A stretch of DNA of 51,630 nucleotides from Alphaproteobacteria bacterium UBA1303 (lineage in GTDB: Bacteria; Pseudomonadota; Alphaproteobacteria; Micropepsales; Micropepsaceae). The position numbers and the translations under genes are program-made. Of the stretch, positions 39,452 to 48,652 are shown piece by piece. The notes under the pieces were generated by a model, which searched no databases, was not told the origin of the DNA, and worked only from the letters and a program-made list of their open reading frames with translations. The stretch lies in the NCBI GenBank assembly GCA_002307315.1, contig DBTZ01000009.1, positions 1 through 51,630 of the forward strand. The letters are read 5' to 3'. The number at the start of each line of letters is the position of its first letter. The first letter of the stretch is position 1.

Positions 39452-40045
39452 ATGCCGATGACCAGACGCCTGCTGCTTTCCGCCACCGGATGCGCCGTAT
39501 GGGCGACGCCGGCCCGCGCGCGTAACACGTTGGGCGAAGTGCTCAAGGCCGGTCCGAAGCCGAAACTGATCAAGGGCGACAAGCTGAATGGCATTCCCGA
39601 CAAGGTAGATTTCGGACATGGCCTGCTGGTGCCGATGAGCAAGGACGCCTTCGACGCCCTGTGGGAAGGCGACGACCGCTGGATCGCATATGGTCACGGC
39701 GTCGGCCAAAACAAGGTCGCGGCGATGGACAAGGCCGAGGAGGCCGCCATCGGAACGATGAAACTGTTTCTGCTCACCTTGGCGTTCAAGCCCGAAATGC
39801 TGATGCGGGTCGAAGGCGGCGGCTGGAAGCTGAAATCCGGTCGTACCGCCGATCTGGTGCGCGGCGACATCGGCCTGCCCGGTCGGCCGGTGATGCCGAC
39901 GGTCGATCAGGTCGGCGGCGACACCGATACCGACGCCGGCGGATTCGAGCCCTATCATGCCACCACCGGTTGGTTGATCTGGAAGCGCGAAGTTACGCTC
40001 GATACTGTGCGCCGCATCGCCGAGGTTCTGCCAGAAGGCGCGTGA
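39452..40045 (+). CDS. Secreted protein of unknown function
   Basis: About 197 residues from the ATG at 39452 (GGGGGAA upstream). The signal peptide TRRLLLSATGCAVWATPARA has an Arg pair and could be Tat or Sec. The mature protein has DKVDFGHGLLVPMSKDAFDA, LWEGDDRWIAYGHGVGQNKV, AAMDKAEEAAIGTMKLFLLT, and near the end FEPYHATTGWLIWKREVTLD. No catalytic motif or named family is recognised. It is convergent with the methyltransferase gene with 4 bp between the stops. Confidence 0.72.
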   Translation: MPMTRRLLLSATGCAVWATPARARNTLGEVLKAGPKPKLIKGDKLNGIPDKVDFGHGLLVPMSKDAFDALWEGDDRWIAYGHGVGQNKVAAMDKAEEAAIGTMKLFLLTLAFKPEMLMRVEGGGWKLKSGRTADLVRGDIGLPGRPVMPTVDQVGGDTDTDAGGFEPYHATTGWLIWKREVTLDTVRRIAEVLPEGA

Positions 40046-40049
40046 CCGG

Positions 40050-40583
40050 CTATTTTTTCGACCGGATGACCGGCTTGCCCCAGGCGTGCGGTTCGGGCAC
40101 TTCGGCGCCGCCTTGGCGCTGCGAGGTGATGGGCCGCGCCGGATAGCCACCGAGCGAAATCAGCCGGTCGTAGAGCACGATGGCACCCGCCATACCGACG
40201 TTGATCGAAAACCGCATGGGAATCTTGACCACATGCCGGCAGCGGTCGAGCACGGCAGGCGATATCGAATTGCGCTCGGCCCCGAACACGTAGGCGGCGC
40301 GCAACGGATGGCGGAAACGCGGCAATTCCACCGCTTCCTCGGTAATTTCTACGCCCACCAGTTCGCAACCGATCGGCAGTCGCAGATCGCCTACGGTCTC
40401 GAAATTGTACACCGGCATGGCGCGATGCGAACGCGAGGTATCGGATTCGGCATCCGAAAATTTTACCGGCGCATTGACCGAAAAAAAGAAATTGGCATCA
40501 AAGGCATGTGCGATACGCACGAGATTACCGACGTTCATCGGTTTGGAAACGCCGTCGATTCCGGCCGCAAAATATCCGCGCAT
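40050..40583 (-). CDS. TrmH/SpoU-family RNA methyltransferase
   Basis: 177 residues. A compact SPOUT methyltransferase: GIDGVSKPMNVGNLVRIAHA at the N-terminus, then the SAM-binding knot AAYVFGAERNSISPAVLDRC, HVVKIPMRFSINVGMAGAIV and LYDRLISLGGYPARP. The N-terminal 'K..N.G...R.A..F' pattern and short length fit the alphaproteobacterial RNA 2'-O-methyltransferases of the TrmH group. The RNA target is not determined by sequence. Confidence 0.88.
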   Translation of the reverse strand: MRGYFAAGIDGVSKPMNVGNLVRIAHAFDANFFFSVNAPVKFSDAESDTSRSHRAMPVYNFETVGDLRLPIGCELVGVEITEEAVELPRFRHPLRAAYVFGAERNSISPAVLDRCRHVVKIPMRFSINVGMAGAIVLYDRLISLGGYPARPITSQRQGGAEVPEPHAWGKPVIRSKK

Positions 40584-40771
40584 GACGTCACTGCCTTCTT
40601 TACGCGCAATGAGAACCGGAGCGCGCGTCCTGTCAAATCCCTACGGATCGAATTGGCAAGACCGTTTCTGACCGGCCCCTTGAAAAAAAACAACCGACGG
40701 TGCTTTAATCCGCGACGGAGCGCCGACCTTCGCAGGTTAAACTACTTGCGTCATATGAGGAGCGTTCTTTG

Positions 40772-41206
40772 ATGTCTTTGTCACGTCTTCTGTTGCCGGC
40801 CCTTGCTGCCGCCTGCCTGATGTCGTCCGGCGCCTTTGCCGATCCCCCGTCTCCGCCGCCGCAGGGCGATCACGGTCCGGGCCCCGGTGGGCCGGGCGGC
40901 CCCGGCGGGCCGATGGGCTTTCTTACCCCCGAAGAGCACATCATGCTATTTGCCGACATGCTGGCGGCTACCAAGAGCCTGAGCGAAGATCAACGGCACG
41001 CCTACATGCGGACCCGGTTCGAAAGCATCCGGGCGATGTCCGATGCCGCCAGGAAGTCTTTTGCCGCCGATCTGAAGGTACGTTGGGACGCGCTGCCGCT
41101 CGACCAAAAGGCGGAGTTGAAAAAACAAATCGAAGCCATGCGCAAGAAGGGTCCGCCTCCTGGCGGTCAAGGTGGACCGGGCAGCGGCCCCGGCCCGCAA
41201 AGGTAG
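40772..41206 (+). CDS. Periplasmic Spy/CpxP-like protein with Pro/Gly-rich ends
   Basis: 144 residues. Signal peptide LSRLLLPALAAACLMSSGAFA. Residues 25-50 are Gly/Pro-rich (GPGPGGPGGPGGPMGFLTPE). A helical middle follows: MLAATKSLSEDQRHAYMRTR, FESIRAMSDAARKSFAADLK, WDALPLDQKAELKKQIEAMR. The tail is again Gly/Pro-rich (GPPPGGQGGPGSGPGPQR). Helical periplasmic proteins of this size resemble Spy/CpxP chaperones or metal-sensing CnrR-like proteins, but the LTxxQ motif is not present, so the assignment is weak. Confidence 0.6.
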   Translation: MSLSRLLLPALAAACLMSSGAFADPPSPPPQGDHGPGPGGPGGPGGPMGFLTPEEHIMLFADMLAATKSLSEDQRHAYMRTRFESIRAMSDAARKSFAADLKVRWDALPLDQKAELKKQIEAMRKKGPPPGGQGGPGSGPGPQR

Positions 41207-41233
41207 TGCAGCGGCCGATATTTTTGTCTCTCG

Positions 41234-41262
41234 GGCTTCCGTGTCATGCTGGCACGGGAGCC
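41234..41262 (+). terminator. Hairpin downstream of the Spy-like gene
   Basis: GGCTTCCGTG (41234-41243) pairs with CACGGGAGCC (41253-41262) with one mismatch and a 9-base loop. It lies 28 bp beyond the stop. No clear T-run follows. The remaining 200 bp to the next gene contain nothing I recognise. Confidence 0.4.
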
Positions 41263-41466
41263 TGCCGGCTTGATAAACTGAGTGAGCGTCGCGCAGCAAC
41301 CGAGTGCCACAGTTACGATTTTGGCGATCCTTCTCTACATGGTCCTTTCGCTTAACGTCGGCCTCAACCGAAAAGCTGCCACAGCTCCCTTGCCACGCCA
41401 GAGCGCACACGCCCTATGATTCCGTCGCAAAGTTACAATTCCGATACAGTTTGGCCCCGGCAATTC

Positions 41467-43260
41467 CTATGAATTGATATCGTCATCGTCATCGTCGTCG
41501 TCGGTATCGGCTGGCGGCGGCGGTGGTGCGCTTTGGGCCGGCGGGTGATAGATCGGCCAGGCGCCGCGGGCGGTTTCCTCCAGGCTGGGGGCGGCATCGC
41601 CGTTGCGGCGGTGGTACATCCAGTAATAGGTCAGCATGCGTTTGACGTAGGAGCGGGTGTCGGGCGCCTGCATGCTTTCGATGAACATCAGCGGGTCGTC
41701 TTCCTTGCCGGCGCGCAAGGTGGCCCACTGCTTGACCTTGCCGGGTCCGGCATTGTAGGCGGCGCCGAGCTTGATCAGGTTGCCGCCGTAGCCGTTCAAT
41801 AGCCGCGCGACGTAACGTTGGCCGATGGTCATGTTGTATTCGGGGTCGAGCAGGGCGTCGCCCGCCGCCGCTTTGCCGCCGATCGCCTTCGCGGTGTACG
41901 GCATCAACTGCATCAGTCCCATCGCGCCGACCGGCGATACGCCGTTGGTCTGAAAACGGGTTTCGATGCGGATGATCGCCAGAACCAGGGCGTGGTCGAT
42001 GGTGTAGCCGCCGAGCGGCTGATACGGCGGAATGGGAAATAAACCGGTGAGCAGAACGCCGCGCGACGCCGTGGTCTCGCTGGCGCGCAGTTCCAGGTTC
42101 GGCACGCCGATCTTGCGGGCAAGATAGGCGTAGGCGGCATCGAGCTTGAGTTTTGCCGCCTGGCCGAAGCCGCGGTTGAGTTCGGCGTTGGTGAAGCCCT
42201 CGTATTTCTTCTCGTTGATCTGCCACAGCGCCACCGCCCGCCGGGTCGGTGCGTTTTCGATCACTCTGGCAAAATCGGCCGGATTGAAGATCGGCTCGGA
42301 GAAGCCGGTCTCCTCGTCGTAGCCGAGCATCTTTTCGGCGATCAAGCCGTAGAAGGTCGGTTTGATCGCCGCCGCCATCTGCAAATAGCCGACGACTTTC
42401 GAGGGCTTGCCGTTTCGCTGCTCGGCGCGCGCCGCCCATAATGCCGCGCCAGCGCGGGTGGCGGCCGGCTGCGAGGATATCGCGGCGAGGATTTCGAAAT
42501 GCCGCGCGGCTTCGGCATATTTCTGCAGGCGGAAGGCGGACAGTCCGGCACACCAATCCAGCAGCGGCGCATCGGCCCGGCCGGAATCTGCGGCACCGCC
42601 GCCGAGCGCGTAGGCCTGTTCGTCGAAGCCTTCAATCAAATACGAGGTGCAGACGCGCCGCGACAGCTTGGCAACGTCGGCGGTCGGCGCAGTGCCGGCG
42701 GCGATCAGCGCTTGCAGCGCAGCGTTGGCGTTGTCGGGATTACCGGCCTTAATGTCGGCGACGATCTGCTCCTGCACCGTACGGGCGGCATCGGAAACCA
42801 CCGGTGGCTCGATTTGTTCGAATTCTTCGTAGCCGCCGCCGCGATGCTGCGCCGCCGGCAAACCGGGAATGTTGGCGGTCACGATAGTGACGCGGCGGTG
42901 ATGCCGCTTGACCTTCTTGGTCGCGCGTTGGACCGCCAGCTTGCGGACCCTTGAGGCAATCGGCAGGTCGCCATAGGTCTTCAGCCATTTCACCAGCACC
43001 GGCAGCTTGGCGCGTCCGGAATGCGGCGACAAGAGACGTTCGGCCTCGACGTAGCCGATCAGCGAACGGTCTTCGAGTTTAGCAATCAACGCATCGGCAT
43101 GATCGTTGCGTCCGGCGCGTTCGTCGGCGATGATCTGGCGATAGCGCGTCACGTCTGCGGCGGACAGAACCGCGGGTGCGACGCCGCCTTGCGCCGCAGC
43201 CGGATTTGCGGTCGCAAAACCGAAGGCAAGAAACAGAAACGCGAAAGCGTGACGCCGCAT
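41467..43260 (-). CDS. Soluble lytic murein transglycosylase (Slt-type)
   Basis: About 597 residues from the ATG at 43260 (GGGGGAAAG upstream). Signal peptide AFLFLAFGFATANPAAAQ. A long superhelical helix-rich region covers residues about 30-430. The lysozyme-like catalytic domain follows: ALVLAIIRIETRFQTNGVSP (catalytic Glu), VGAMGLMQLMPYTAKAIGGK, YGGNLIKLGAAYNAGPGKVK. It cleaves peptidoglycan with 1,6-anhydro ring formation. The C-terminus is unusual: a Pro-rich stretch followed by nine Asp within ten residues (DTDDDDDDDD) and INS. A uracil-DNA glycosylase gene lies 88 bp upstream on the same strand. Confidence 0.93.
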   Translation of the reverse strand: MRRHAFAFLFLAFGFATANPAAAQGGVAPAVLSAADVTRYRQIIADERAGRNDHADALIAKLEDRSLIGYVEAERLLSPHSGRAKLPVLVKWLKTYGDLPIASRVRKLAVQRATKKVKRHHRRVTIVTANIPGLPAAQHRGGGYEEFEQIEPPVVSDAARTVQEQIVADIKAGNPDNANAALQALIAAGTAPTADVAKLSRRVCTSYLIEGFDEQAYALGGGAADSGRADAPLLDWCAGLSAFRLQKYAEAARHFEILAAISSQPAATRAGAALWAARAEQRNGKPSKVVGYLQMAAAIKPTFYGLIAEKMLGYDEETGFSEPIFNPADFARVIENAPTRRAVALWQINEKKYEGFTNAELNRGFGQAAKLKLDAAYAYLARKIGVPNLELRASETTASRGVLLTGLFPIPPYQPLGGYTIDHALVLAIIRIETRFQTNGVSPVGAMGLMQLMPYTAKAIGGKAAAGDALLDPEYNMTIGQRYVARLLNGYGGNLIKLGAAYNAGPGKVKQWATLRAGKEDDPLMFIESMQAPDTRSYVKRMLTYYWMYHRRNGDAAPSLEETARGAWPIYHPPAQSAPPPPPADTDDDDDDDDINS

Positions 43261-43348
43261 CGAACTTTCCCCCAACGATAATGCGCTTGCCTTCCGGCAC
43301 CCCGGCACCTTTGCAGTTGCGGCAAAGCGTTTCCGAAGGCAGTCAGTG

Positions 43349-44155
43349 TTAGCGAACCTGATCTCTGCGCTCAAGCAACCGATAGTTAATGATATGGTCC
43401 TGGATGGCCAGCAAATCGCGCCATGCGAGTTTTTTGTGCGACGGCTGGCGCAACAGATAGGCCGGATGCATCGTCGGCATGGTCGGTACCATGCGGTCGC
43501 CCAGCCGGTATTCCAGCCAGCGTCCGCGCAATTTCATGATCCCCTCGGAAACGCCCATGACGTGGCGCGATGCTACCGCTCCCAGAAGCACGATCAGATT
43601 GGGATCGACCAGTTCGATATGACGGCGCAGGAACGGCAGGCAGGCGGCGGCCTCGTCGGGCGACGGCTCGCGGTTGGCCGGCGGCCGCCAGTTGAGCACA
43701 TTGGTGATGTAGACCTTGTCGCGGTCGAGGCCCGCCGCCGCCAGCATTTTATCAAGCAGGCGGCCGGCCCGGCCGACGAAGGGGGTGCCGATGCGATCTT
43801 CGTCGGCGCCCGGCGCCTCGCCGATGAACATGATGCGCGAAGCCGGATTGCCGTCGGCGAACACGGTGTTCTGGGCGGTACGCTTGAGGGCGCAACCGTC
43901 GAACGCCTCCAGTGCGGCTTTCAGTTCCGCCAGCGTTCGGGCGCTTTTCGCCAGGGGGCCGGCACCGGTACCGGCCGTCGCCGGCTTATCGCCGGCGGCC
44001 TGCGGCAGCATGCGGGTGGCCGGCTTCGGCGGGGAGAAATTCGGCACGGCAGCGGGCGCGGCGAACCGGTCGACCGGGGTCTCGCCGGTCGCTTCGCAGA
44101 CACCGGCGTCGGCCAGCCAAGCCAACGCGGCAAGAGGAGAGGGTGCGTTGTCCAT
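43349..44155 (-). CDS. Uracil-DNA glycosylase, family 4 type
   Basis: 268 residues. The first 85 residues are a variable Ala/Pro-rich extension. The catalytic domain begins LEAFDGCALKRTAQNTVFAD, then IMFIGEAPGADEDRIGTPFV with GRAGRLLDKMLAAAGL, TNVLNWRPPANREPSPDEAA, ELVDPNLIVLLGAVASRHVM and the C-terminal MPTMHPAYLLRQPSHKKLAW. Cysteines in GCALKRT and AACLPFL fit the Fe-S cluster region of family 4. It removes uracil from DNA in base-excision repair. Confidence 0.93.
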   Translation of the reverse strand: MDNAPSPLAALAWLADAGVCEATGETPVDRFAAPAAVPNFSPPKPATRMLPQAAGDKPATAGTGAGPLAKSARTLAELKAALEAFDGCALKRTAQNTVFADGNPASRIMFIGEAPGADEDRIGTPFVGRAGRLLDKMLAAAGLDRDKVYITNVLNWRPPANREPSPDEAAACLPFLRRHIELVDPNLIVLLGAVASRHVMGVSEGIMKLRGRWLEYRLGDRMVPTMPTMHPAYLLRQPSHKKLAWRDLLAIQDHIINYRLLERRDQVR

Positions 44156-44414
44156 CGACCGATCATCGATGATGTGCCGGTCGAGAACAATCCCGGCCGG
44201 CTAGAGCGCGGCAAGACGACGGTGGAAATCTTTTTTGACGATTGTCCGGTAATATTATTGCCGTCCGGTACGGTCGGCCCTTTCGATGGGGATTTCCCCG
44301 TCCGGCATGGTTTCGAGCAAATGTTGCGGCTTTGTGCTGTTCCGACGCCCGGCGACCTGCCAGTATGCCGGAAGGGGCATTGCACCGCGTCGGCGGTAAG
44401 GTTCGAGGAGTCCT

Positions 44415-46076
44415 ATGCGGGCATTTTTTATCGGTGTTGCGGCAGCTCTGGCGGTCGTTAGCGGATCGGCTACGGCGGCCGGATTCATCTGTTCTCCCGG
44501 CAGTTATCTTTCGGCGCGTTTCGCCGCCGACCAGTTCGATTTCGAAAAAGCGGCGACGCTGTATCGCGATTGCCTGAATGGCGACAAGAACGACATCGGT
44601 TTGCTGCAAATGGCGTTCTACTACAGCACGGCGGCAGGCCAGATCGATCAAAGCGCGGCCTTGGCCAAACGGATCGTCGCCATTTCGTCCGACGTCAAGG
44701 CCGCCCATCTGACGCTGGCGGTCGAGGCGATGAAGCGGCGCGACTACCGCGAGGCGCGCGCGGAAATCGCCAAGGCGGTCGCCGGCAAGGGCGCACCTTA
44801 CACCTTCACCATTATCGGCGCCTGGATCGCGGCAGGTCAGGGCGAAGAGAGCGCCGCCGCCGCCGATCTTAAGGCGGTCAAGGCGCGAGACGGCGCGGCT
44901 CGGTTTGCCGATTTCAACGCCGCCCTGATCGCCGACAGTCTGGGGCATGCGGCCGAGGCCGAGGCCGGGTATGGCAGGCTGTGGGCCAACGCCGCCGACC
45001 GGACACCGCGTTTGATCGAGGCCTATGGCCGTTTCCTCGAACAGGCGGGAAGACGCGACGAAGCCAAAGCGCTGTACGAAACCGCGATACGGAGCGGAAA
45101 CAACGAGATGATGGCGGCGAGCAATCTCCGGCGGATGGCGCGGGGAGAAAAGCCTGCGCCCTTCGTCGCCAGTCTACAGGACGGCGTCGCCGAAGTGCTG
45201 TTCACCGTTGCCGCGTCGATGGACGATGCGGAACCGGACAACAATGCCGTGCTTTTCTTAAGGCTGGCGCTCTACTTGCGGCCGGATTTGGACATCGCCA
45301 AGGTTATGCTGGCGGAGCGTTTGGCGAATAACGGCAAACACGAGGCGGCAATTGCGCTGTACGACGAGATACCGCCTGCATCGACCTATTATATGCACGC
45401 CAGGATGATGCGTGCCGGGTCCGAATCCGAGTCGGGCAACGACCAGGCGGCGCTCAAGGATTTGCTGCGCTTGGCCGACGAAAATCCCGACAATGTCGAC
45501 GTATGGATGGCGCTGGGCGATTGTCGGCGCCGGTTGGGCAACTCGGGTGAAGCGATTGCGGCGTTTTCCAAAGCGATCGCGCTGACCGTGCCGAAAGACA
45601 AAAAAGCCTGGCGGCTGTATTTCGCCCGTGCCGTGTCCGAACAGGAAGCCGGCAACTGGCCGGGGGCGGAGGCCGATCTCAAGGCCGCTCTGTCGTTTGC
45701 ACCCGACGAACCGCAAGTGCTGAATTATCTCGGCTATTCTTGGGTCGATCAGGGCAACCATCTCGACGAAGCGCTGAATATGCTGAAGAAGGCCCGCGAT
45801 ATCGATCCCAGCAACGGTCTCATCGCCGACAGCGTCGGCTGGGCCTATTACCGACTCGGCCGATATGCCGAAGCCGTCATGCAGCTCGAACAGGCAGTCG
45901 TTCTGGCGCCGGGCAACGCCATCATCGACGATCACCTCGGCGATGCCTATTGGAAAATCGGCCGCAAGCTGGAAGCGCAATTCCAATGGAATCATGCCTT
46001 GACATTCGGCCCTGACGACAAAGAAAAAGCGGAAATCGGCAAGAAGCTCGAGGTCGGACTTGCAGACGAAAAATGA
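44415..46076 (+). CDS. Tetratricopeptide-repeat protein, secreted
   Basis: 553 residues from the ATG at 44415, preceded by GAGGAG. Signal peptide AFFIGVAAALAVVSGSATA. Multiple TPR units run through most of the protein. The C-terminal ones are clearest: NVDVWMALGDCRRRLGNSGE, AEADLKAALSFAPDEPQVLN, YLGYSWVDQGNHLDEALNML and GWAYYRLGRYAEAVMQLEQA. Proteins of this type directly upstream of ispE are typical of Rhodospirillales genomes. It probably mediates protein interactions in the periplasm or outer membrane; no enzyme motif is present. It overlaps the ispE start by 17 bp. Confidence 0.88.
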   Translation: MRAFFIGVAAALAVVSGSATAAGFICSPGSYLSARFAADQFDFEKAATLYRDCLNGDKNDIGLLQMAFYYSTAAGQIDQSAALAKRIVAISSDVKAAHLTLAVEAMKRRDYREARAEIAKAVAGKGAPYTFTIIGAWIAAGQGEESAAAADLKAVKARDGAARFADFNAALIADSLGHAAEAEAGYGRLWANAADRTPRLIEAYGRFLEQAGRRDEAKALYETAIRSGNNEMMAASNLRRMARGEKPAPFVASLQDGVAEVLFTVAASMDDAEPDNNAVLFLRLALYLRPDLDIAKVMLAERLANNGKHEAAIALYDEIPPASTYYMHARMMRAGSESESGNDQAALKDLLRLADENPDNVDVWMALGDCRRRLGNSGEAIAAFSKAIALTVPKDKKAWRLYFARAVSEQEAGNWPGAEADLKAALSFAPDEPQVLNYLGYSWVDQGNHLDEALNMLKKARDIDPSNGLIADSVGWAYYRLGRYAEAVMQLEQAVVLAPGNAIIDDHLGDAYWKIGRKLEAQFQWNHALTFGPDDKEKAEIGKKLEVGLADEK

Positions 46077-46920
46077 GCATGTAAGGGTTTTCGCACCCGC
46101 CAAGATCAATCTGTTTCTTCATGTCGGGCAGAAACGCCCCGACGGTTTTCACGAACTCGAAAGCCTGGTGGCGTTTGCCCGCACCGGCGACGAGCTGTGC
46201 CTCGCTCCGGCGGACGGCATTTCGCTTGAAATCGACGGGCCGTTCGCCGGTGGGCTGTCGGCCGGTCCGGACAATCTGGTGCTGAAGGCGGCGCGGGCGC
46301 TGGCCGCGGCTGGGGCTTGCGCCGAAGGCGCGCGCATCCGTCTGACCAAGAACCTGCCGGTGGCCTCGGGCATCGGCGGCGGGTCGAGCGATGCCGCCGC
46401 CGTCTTGCGGGGCCTCAACGCGCTGTGGGAGCTGAACCGGCCGCCGGAATTCCTGTGCGAGATCGGCTCAGCCATCGGATCCGATGTGCCGGTTTGCGTC
46501 GAGCCGGTTGCGTCCTGGATGGCCGGGCGGGGCGAGAAGGTGACGGCGCTCGCCGGCATTCCCGCGGTGCCGATGGTATTGGTCAATCCCGGCGTGCCGG
46601 TGCCGACCGGCACCGTGTTTCGGGCCCTGAACGATCGCCGCGGCACCGGCTTGTCGCCGCCGCCGGCGATGGAGAGCATCGAGGCGCTGGTGTCCTATCT
46701 GGAACTGACTGGCAACGATCTCGAACTGCCGGCGCGCGCCATTGCGCCAGCGGTCGGCGAGGCGCTCGACGCGCTGGCGGCCGAGGACGGCGTGTTCTTC
46801 GCGCGCATGTCCGGTAGCGGCGCCACCTGCTTCGCCTTGGTCGAAACTGCCGAAGCCGCGCAGACCGCCGCTGCCGCTTTGCGTGCCGCCCACCCGTCCT
46901 GGTGGTGCGCGGTCGGTTGA
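46060..46920 (+). CDS. ispE: 4-(cytidine 5'-diphospho)-2-C-methyl-D-erythritol kinase
   Basis: 286 residues of the GHMP kinase fold, acting in the non-mevalonate isoprenoid pathway. Motif 1 is VFAPAKINLFLHVGQKRPDG. The ATP-binding motif is KNLPVASGIGGGSSDAAAVL. The third motif is FFARMSGSGATCFALVE. CEIGSAIGSDVPVCVEPVA is also typical. The best start is a TTG at 46060 with GAGG upstream, overlapping the TPR gene in another frame. No ATG lies between it and motif 1. Confidence 0.95.
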   Translation: MQTKNEHVRVFAPAKINLFLHVGQKRPDGFHELESLVAFARTGDELCLAPADGISLEIDGPFAGGLSAGPDNLVLKAARALAAAGACAEGARIRLTKNLPVASGIGGGSSDAAAVLRGLNALWELNRPPEFLCEIGSAIGSDVPVCVEPVASWMAGRGEKVTALAGIPAVPMVLVNPGVPVPTGTVFRALNDRRGTGLSPPPAMESIEALVSYLELTGNDLELPARAIAPAVGEALDALAAEDGVFFARMSGSGATCFALVETAEAAQTAAAALRAAHPSWWCAVG

Positions 46921-46989
46921 GCGGCGCAGGTGAAATTCGCAGATCGGCAGCCGCTTGCCACCCGATAACGTTCCCTGTATGTTCTCATT

Positions 46990-48285
46990 ATGGTGGGAAC
47001 CGATCCGACGCGGCCGAAACCGGGCAAAGGACAGGATAGCGCCTGTCTCGACTGGCTGTTTCTCGATCTGAACGCGTATTTCGCTTCGGTCGAGCAGCAG
47101 CGCAACCCGCGTCTGCGCGGTCGGCCGGTGATCGTCACTCCGATGGATTCGGACGCCACCTGCGCCATTGCCGCGTCTTATGAGGCCAAACGGTTCGGCA
47201 TCAAGACCGGCACCAAGGTCTATGAGGCCAAGCGCATGTGCCCCGGTCTGATCTGCGTGCCGGCGCGCCACGACGTCTATGTCGAGTACCATCACCGGGT
47301 GGTCAACGAGGTCGAACGGCACCTGCATGTCACGCGCGTCGAATCCATCGACGAGGTGGCGTGCGAACTGATGGGTGCCGAACGGCTCACCGAAAATGCG
47401 GTGGCGCTGGCGAAGAAGATCCAGACCGATATTTTGAAGAACGTCGGCGTCTGCATGCGCTCATCCATCGGCTTGGCGCCCAGCGCGCTTTTGGCCAAGG
47501 TCGCAAGCGACATGAAGAAGCCGATGGGGCTGACCGTGCTCGGCGCCGATGCGCTTCCCGGCGCGATCGAAGGACTCGGGCTTTCCGATCTCGCCGGCAT
47601 TGGCAAAAACATGAGGCTGCGGCTGAACCTGGCCGGCATCTTCGATGTGGCGAGCTTCTGGGCGCTGTCACCCTCGCAGGCCAAGGCGGTATGGGGCGGC
47701 ATCCAGGGCGAACGCTTCTGGTATGCGCTGCACGGCATCGATCCGCCCGACATCGCCCCCCGTACCCAATCGATCGGCCACAGCCATGTGCTGGGGCCAG
47801 ACCTGCGCAATGTCGAGGCCGCGCATGCCGTGGCGCGGAAACTGGCGGCGCGCGCCGCCAGCCGCATGCGCCGCGCCGGGTTCAAAACCGGCAAGCTGAC
47901 GCTATGGTTGAAGACGGCGGATTGGAGCAAACGCGAAACCGCTTTGCGCATTTCCCATACCGCCGACAGTTTCGCCATTTTGCAGGCGGCGGAAGAGATG
48001 TGGCGCAATCTGATCGGCGCGCACGAACGGCTGGCCGTCCGCCATGTCGGCATCGTGCTCGCCGATCTGATCGAGGCAGCGGCGATTTCTCCCGATCTGT
48101 TCGGCTGGCGGCCCGACATGAACGAACGGGAAGATCGGCTGAAGCTTTCCGAAGCCATCGACAGGTTGAACCAGCGCTACGGCCGCGACGCGGTGGCGAT
48201 CGGCCCCCAGCCGCGATGCGTGTCGCCGTACATGGGGGCCAAGGTGGCCTTCAACCGCATTCCCGAGGCCAAGGATTTTTCTTGA
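46990..48285 (+). CDS. dinB: Y-family DNA polymerase (DinB / Pol IV-like)
   Basis: 431 residues. Palm motifs are DWLFLDLNAYFASVEQQRNP (first catalytic Asp), IAASYEAKRFGIKTGTKVYE and VTRVESIDEVACELMGAERL (Asp-Glu pair). The helix-hairpin-helix region LGLSDLAGIGKNMRLRLNLA and little-finger region SIGHSHVLGPDLRNVEAAHA follow. There is no beta-clamp motif I can point to at the C-terminus. The form with a 20-residue N-terminal extension and ACEL instead of the usual E-A-F/Y-LD is common among alphaproteobacterial DinB paralogues. It carries out error-prone lesion bypass. Confidence 0.9.
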   Translation: MVGTDPTRPKPGKGQDSACLDWLFLDLNAYFASVEQQRNPRLRGRPVIVTPMDSDATCAIAASYEAKRFGIKTGTKVYEAKRMCPGLICVPARHDVYVEYHHRVVNEVERHLHVTRVESIDEVACELMGAERLTENAVALAKKIQTDILKNVGVCMRSSIGLAPSALLAKVASDMKKPMGLTVLGADALPGAIEGLGLSDLAGIGKNMRLRLNLAGIFDVASFWALSPSQAKAVWGGIQGERFWYALHGIDPPDIAPRTQSIGHSHVLGPDLRNVEAAHAVARKLAARAASRMRRAGFKTGKLTLWLKTADWSKRETALRISHTADSFAILQAAEEMWRNLIGAHERLAVRHVGIVLADLIEAAAISPDLFGWRPDMNEREDRLKLSEAIDRLNQRYGRDAVAIGPQPRCVSPYMGAKVAFNRIPEAKDFS

Positions 48286-48652
48286 GTCGGGGATGACACC
48301 AACCTGCATTTTAAAATGGCCGAGACGTTTGGTTGTCGGCTTGCAGCCGTACGCCCCGCCGCCGGATACATCTTCAGCCTTCTCATCCGCTGGCTGAGGT
48401 TTTGTTGTCAAAACTCTGACGGCGCTTATCGGTGTCCCCCGACCCGTTCCGGCGTAGATACGGTATTCTTCACGGGCAACTAATTATCATATATATTAGA
48501 ATGATACCGCTAACAGCTTGCCGATTGGTGGGGCGGGGAGCTGTTCCCTGATAAATGTGATGGATTCGGCCAGGAATGCTGGTCTAAGCTGACCGTCTGC
48601 AAGCGGAGCGTCGCAACTCCGCAAATAAAGAACGAAACGAGACTCGAAACAG
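48286..48652. other. 367-bp intergenic region upstream of hemA
   Basis: No gene seen. It holds the hairpin at 48374-48403 and an AT-rich block around 48475-48510. That block has TATCAT (48485-48490) and ATGATA (48501-48506) as inverted arms around a centre containing TTAGAA. This is a plausible promoter and regulator region for hemA. The TTAGAA half-site is reminiscent of Irr-type iron control elements, but the full motif is not present. Confidence 0.4.
48374..48403 (+). terminator. Possible terminator downstream of dinB
   Basis: TCAGCC (48374-48379) pairs with GGCTGA (48392-48397) and is followed by GGTTTT. The stem is short. The location, 90 bp past the dinB stop, is suitable. Confidence 0.35.

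Noticed and set aside
38236..39642. N-terminal extension of the enoyl-CoA hydratase frame to about 810 codons
   Set aside because: The extension is antisense to hemB and not protein-like; the family start coincides with the ATG at 38235.
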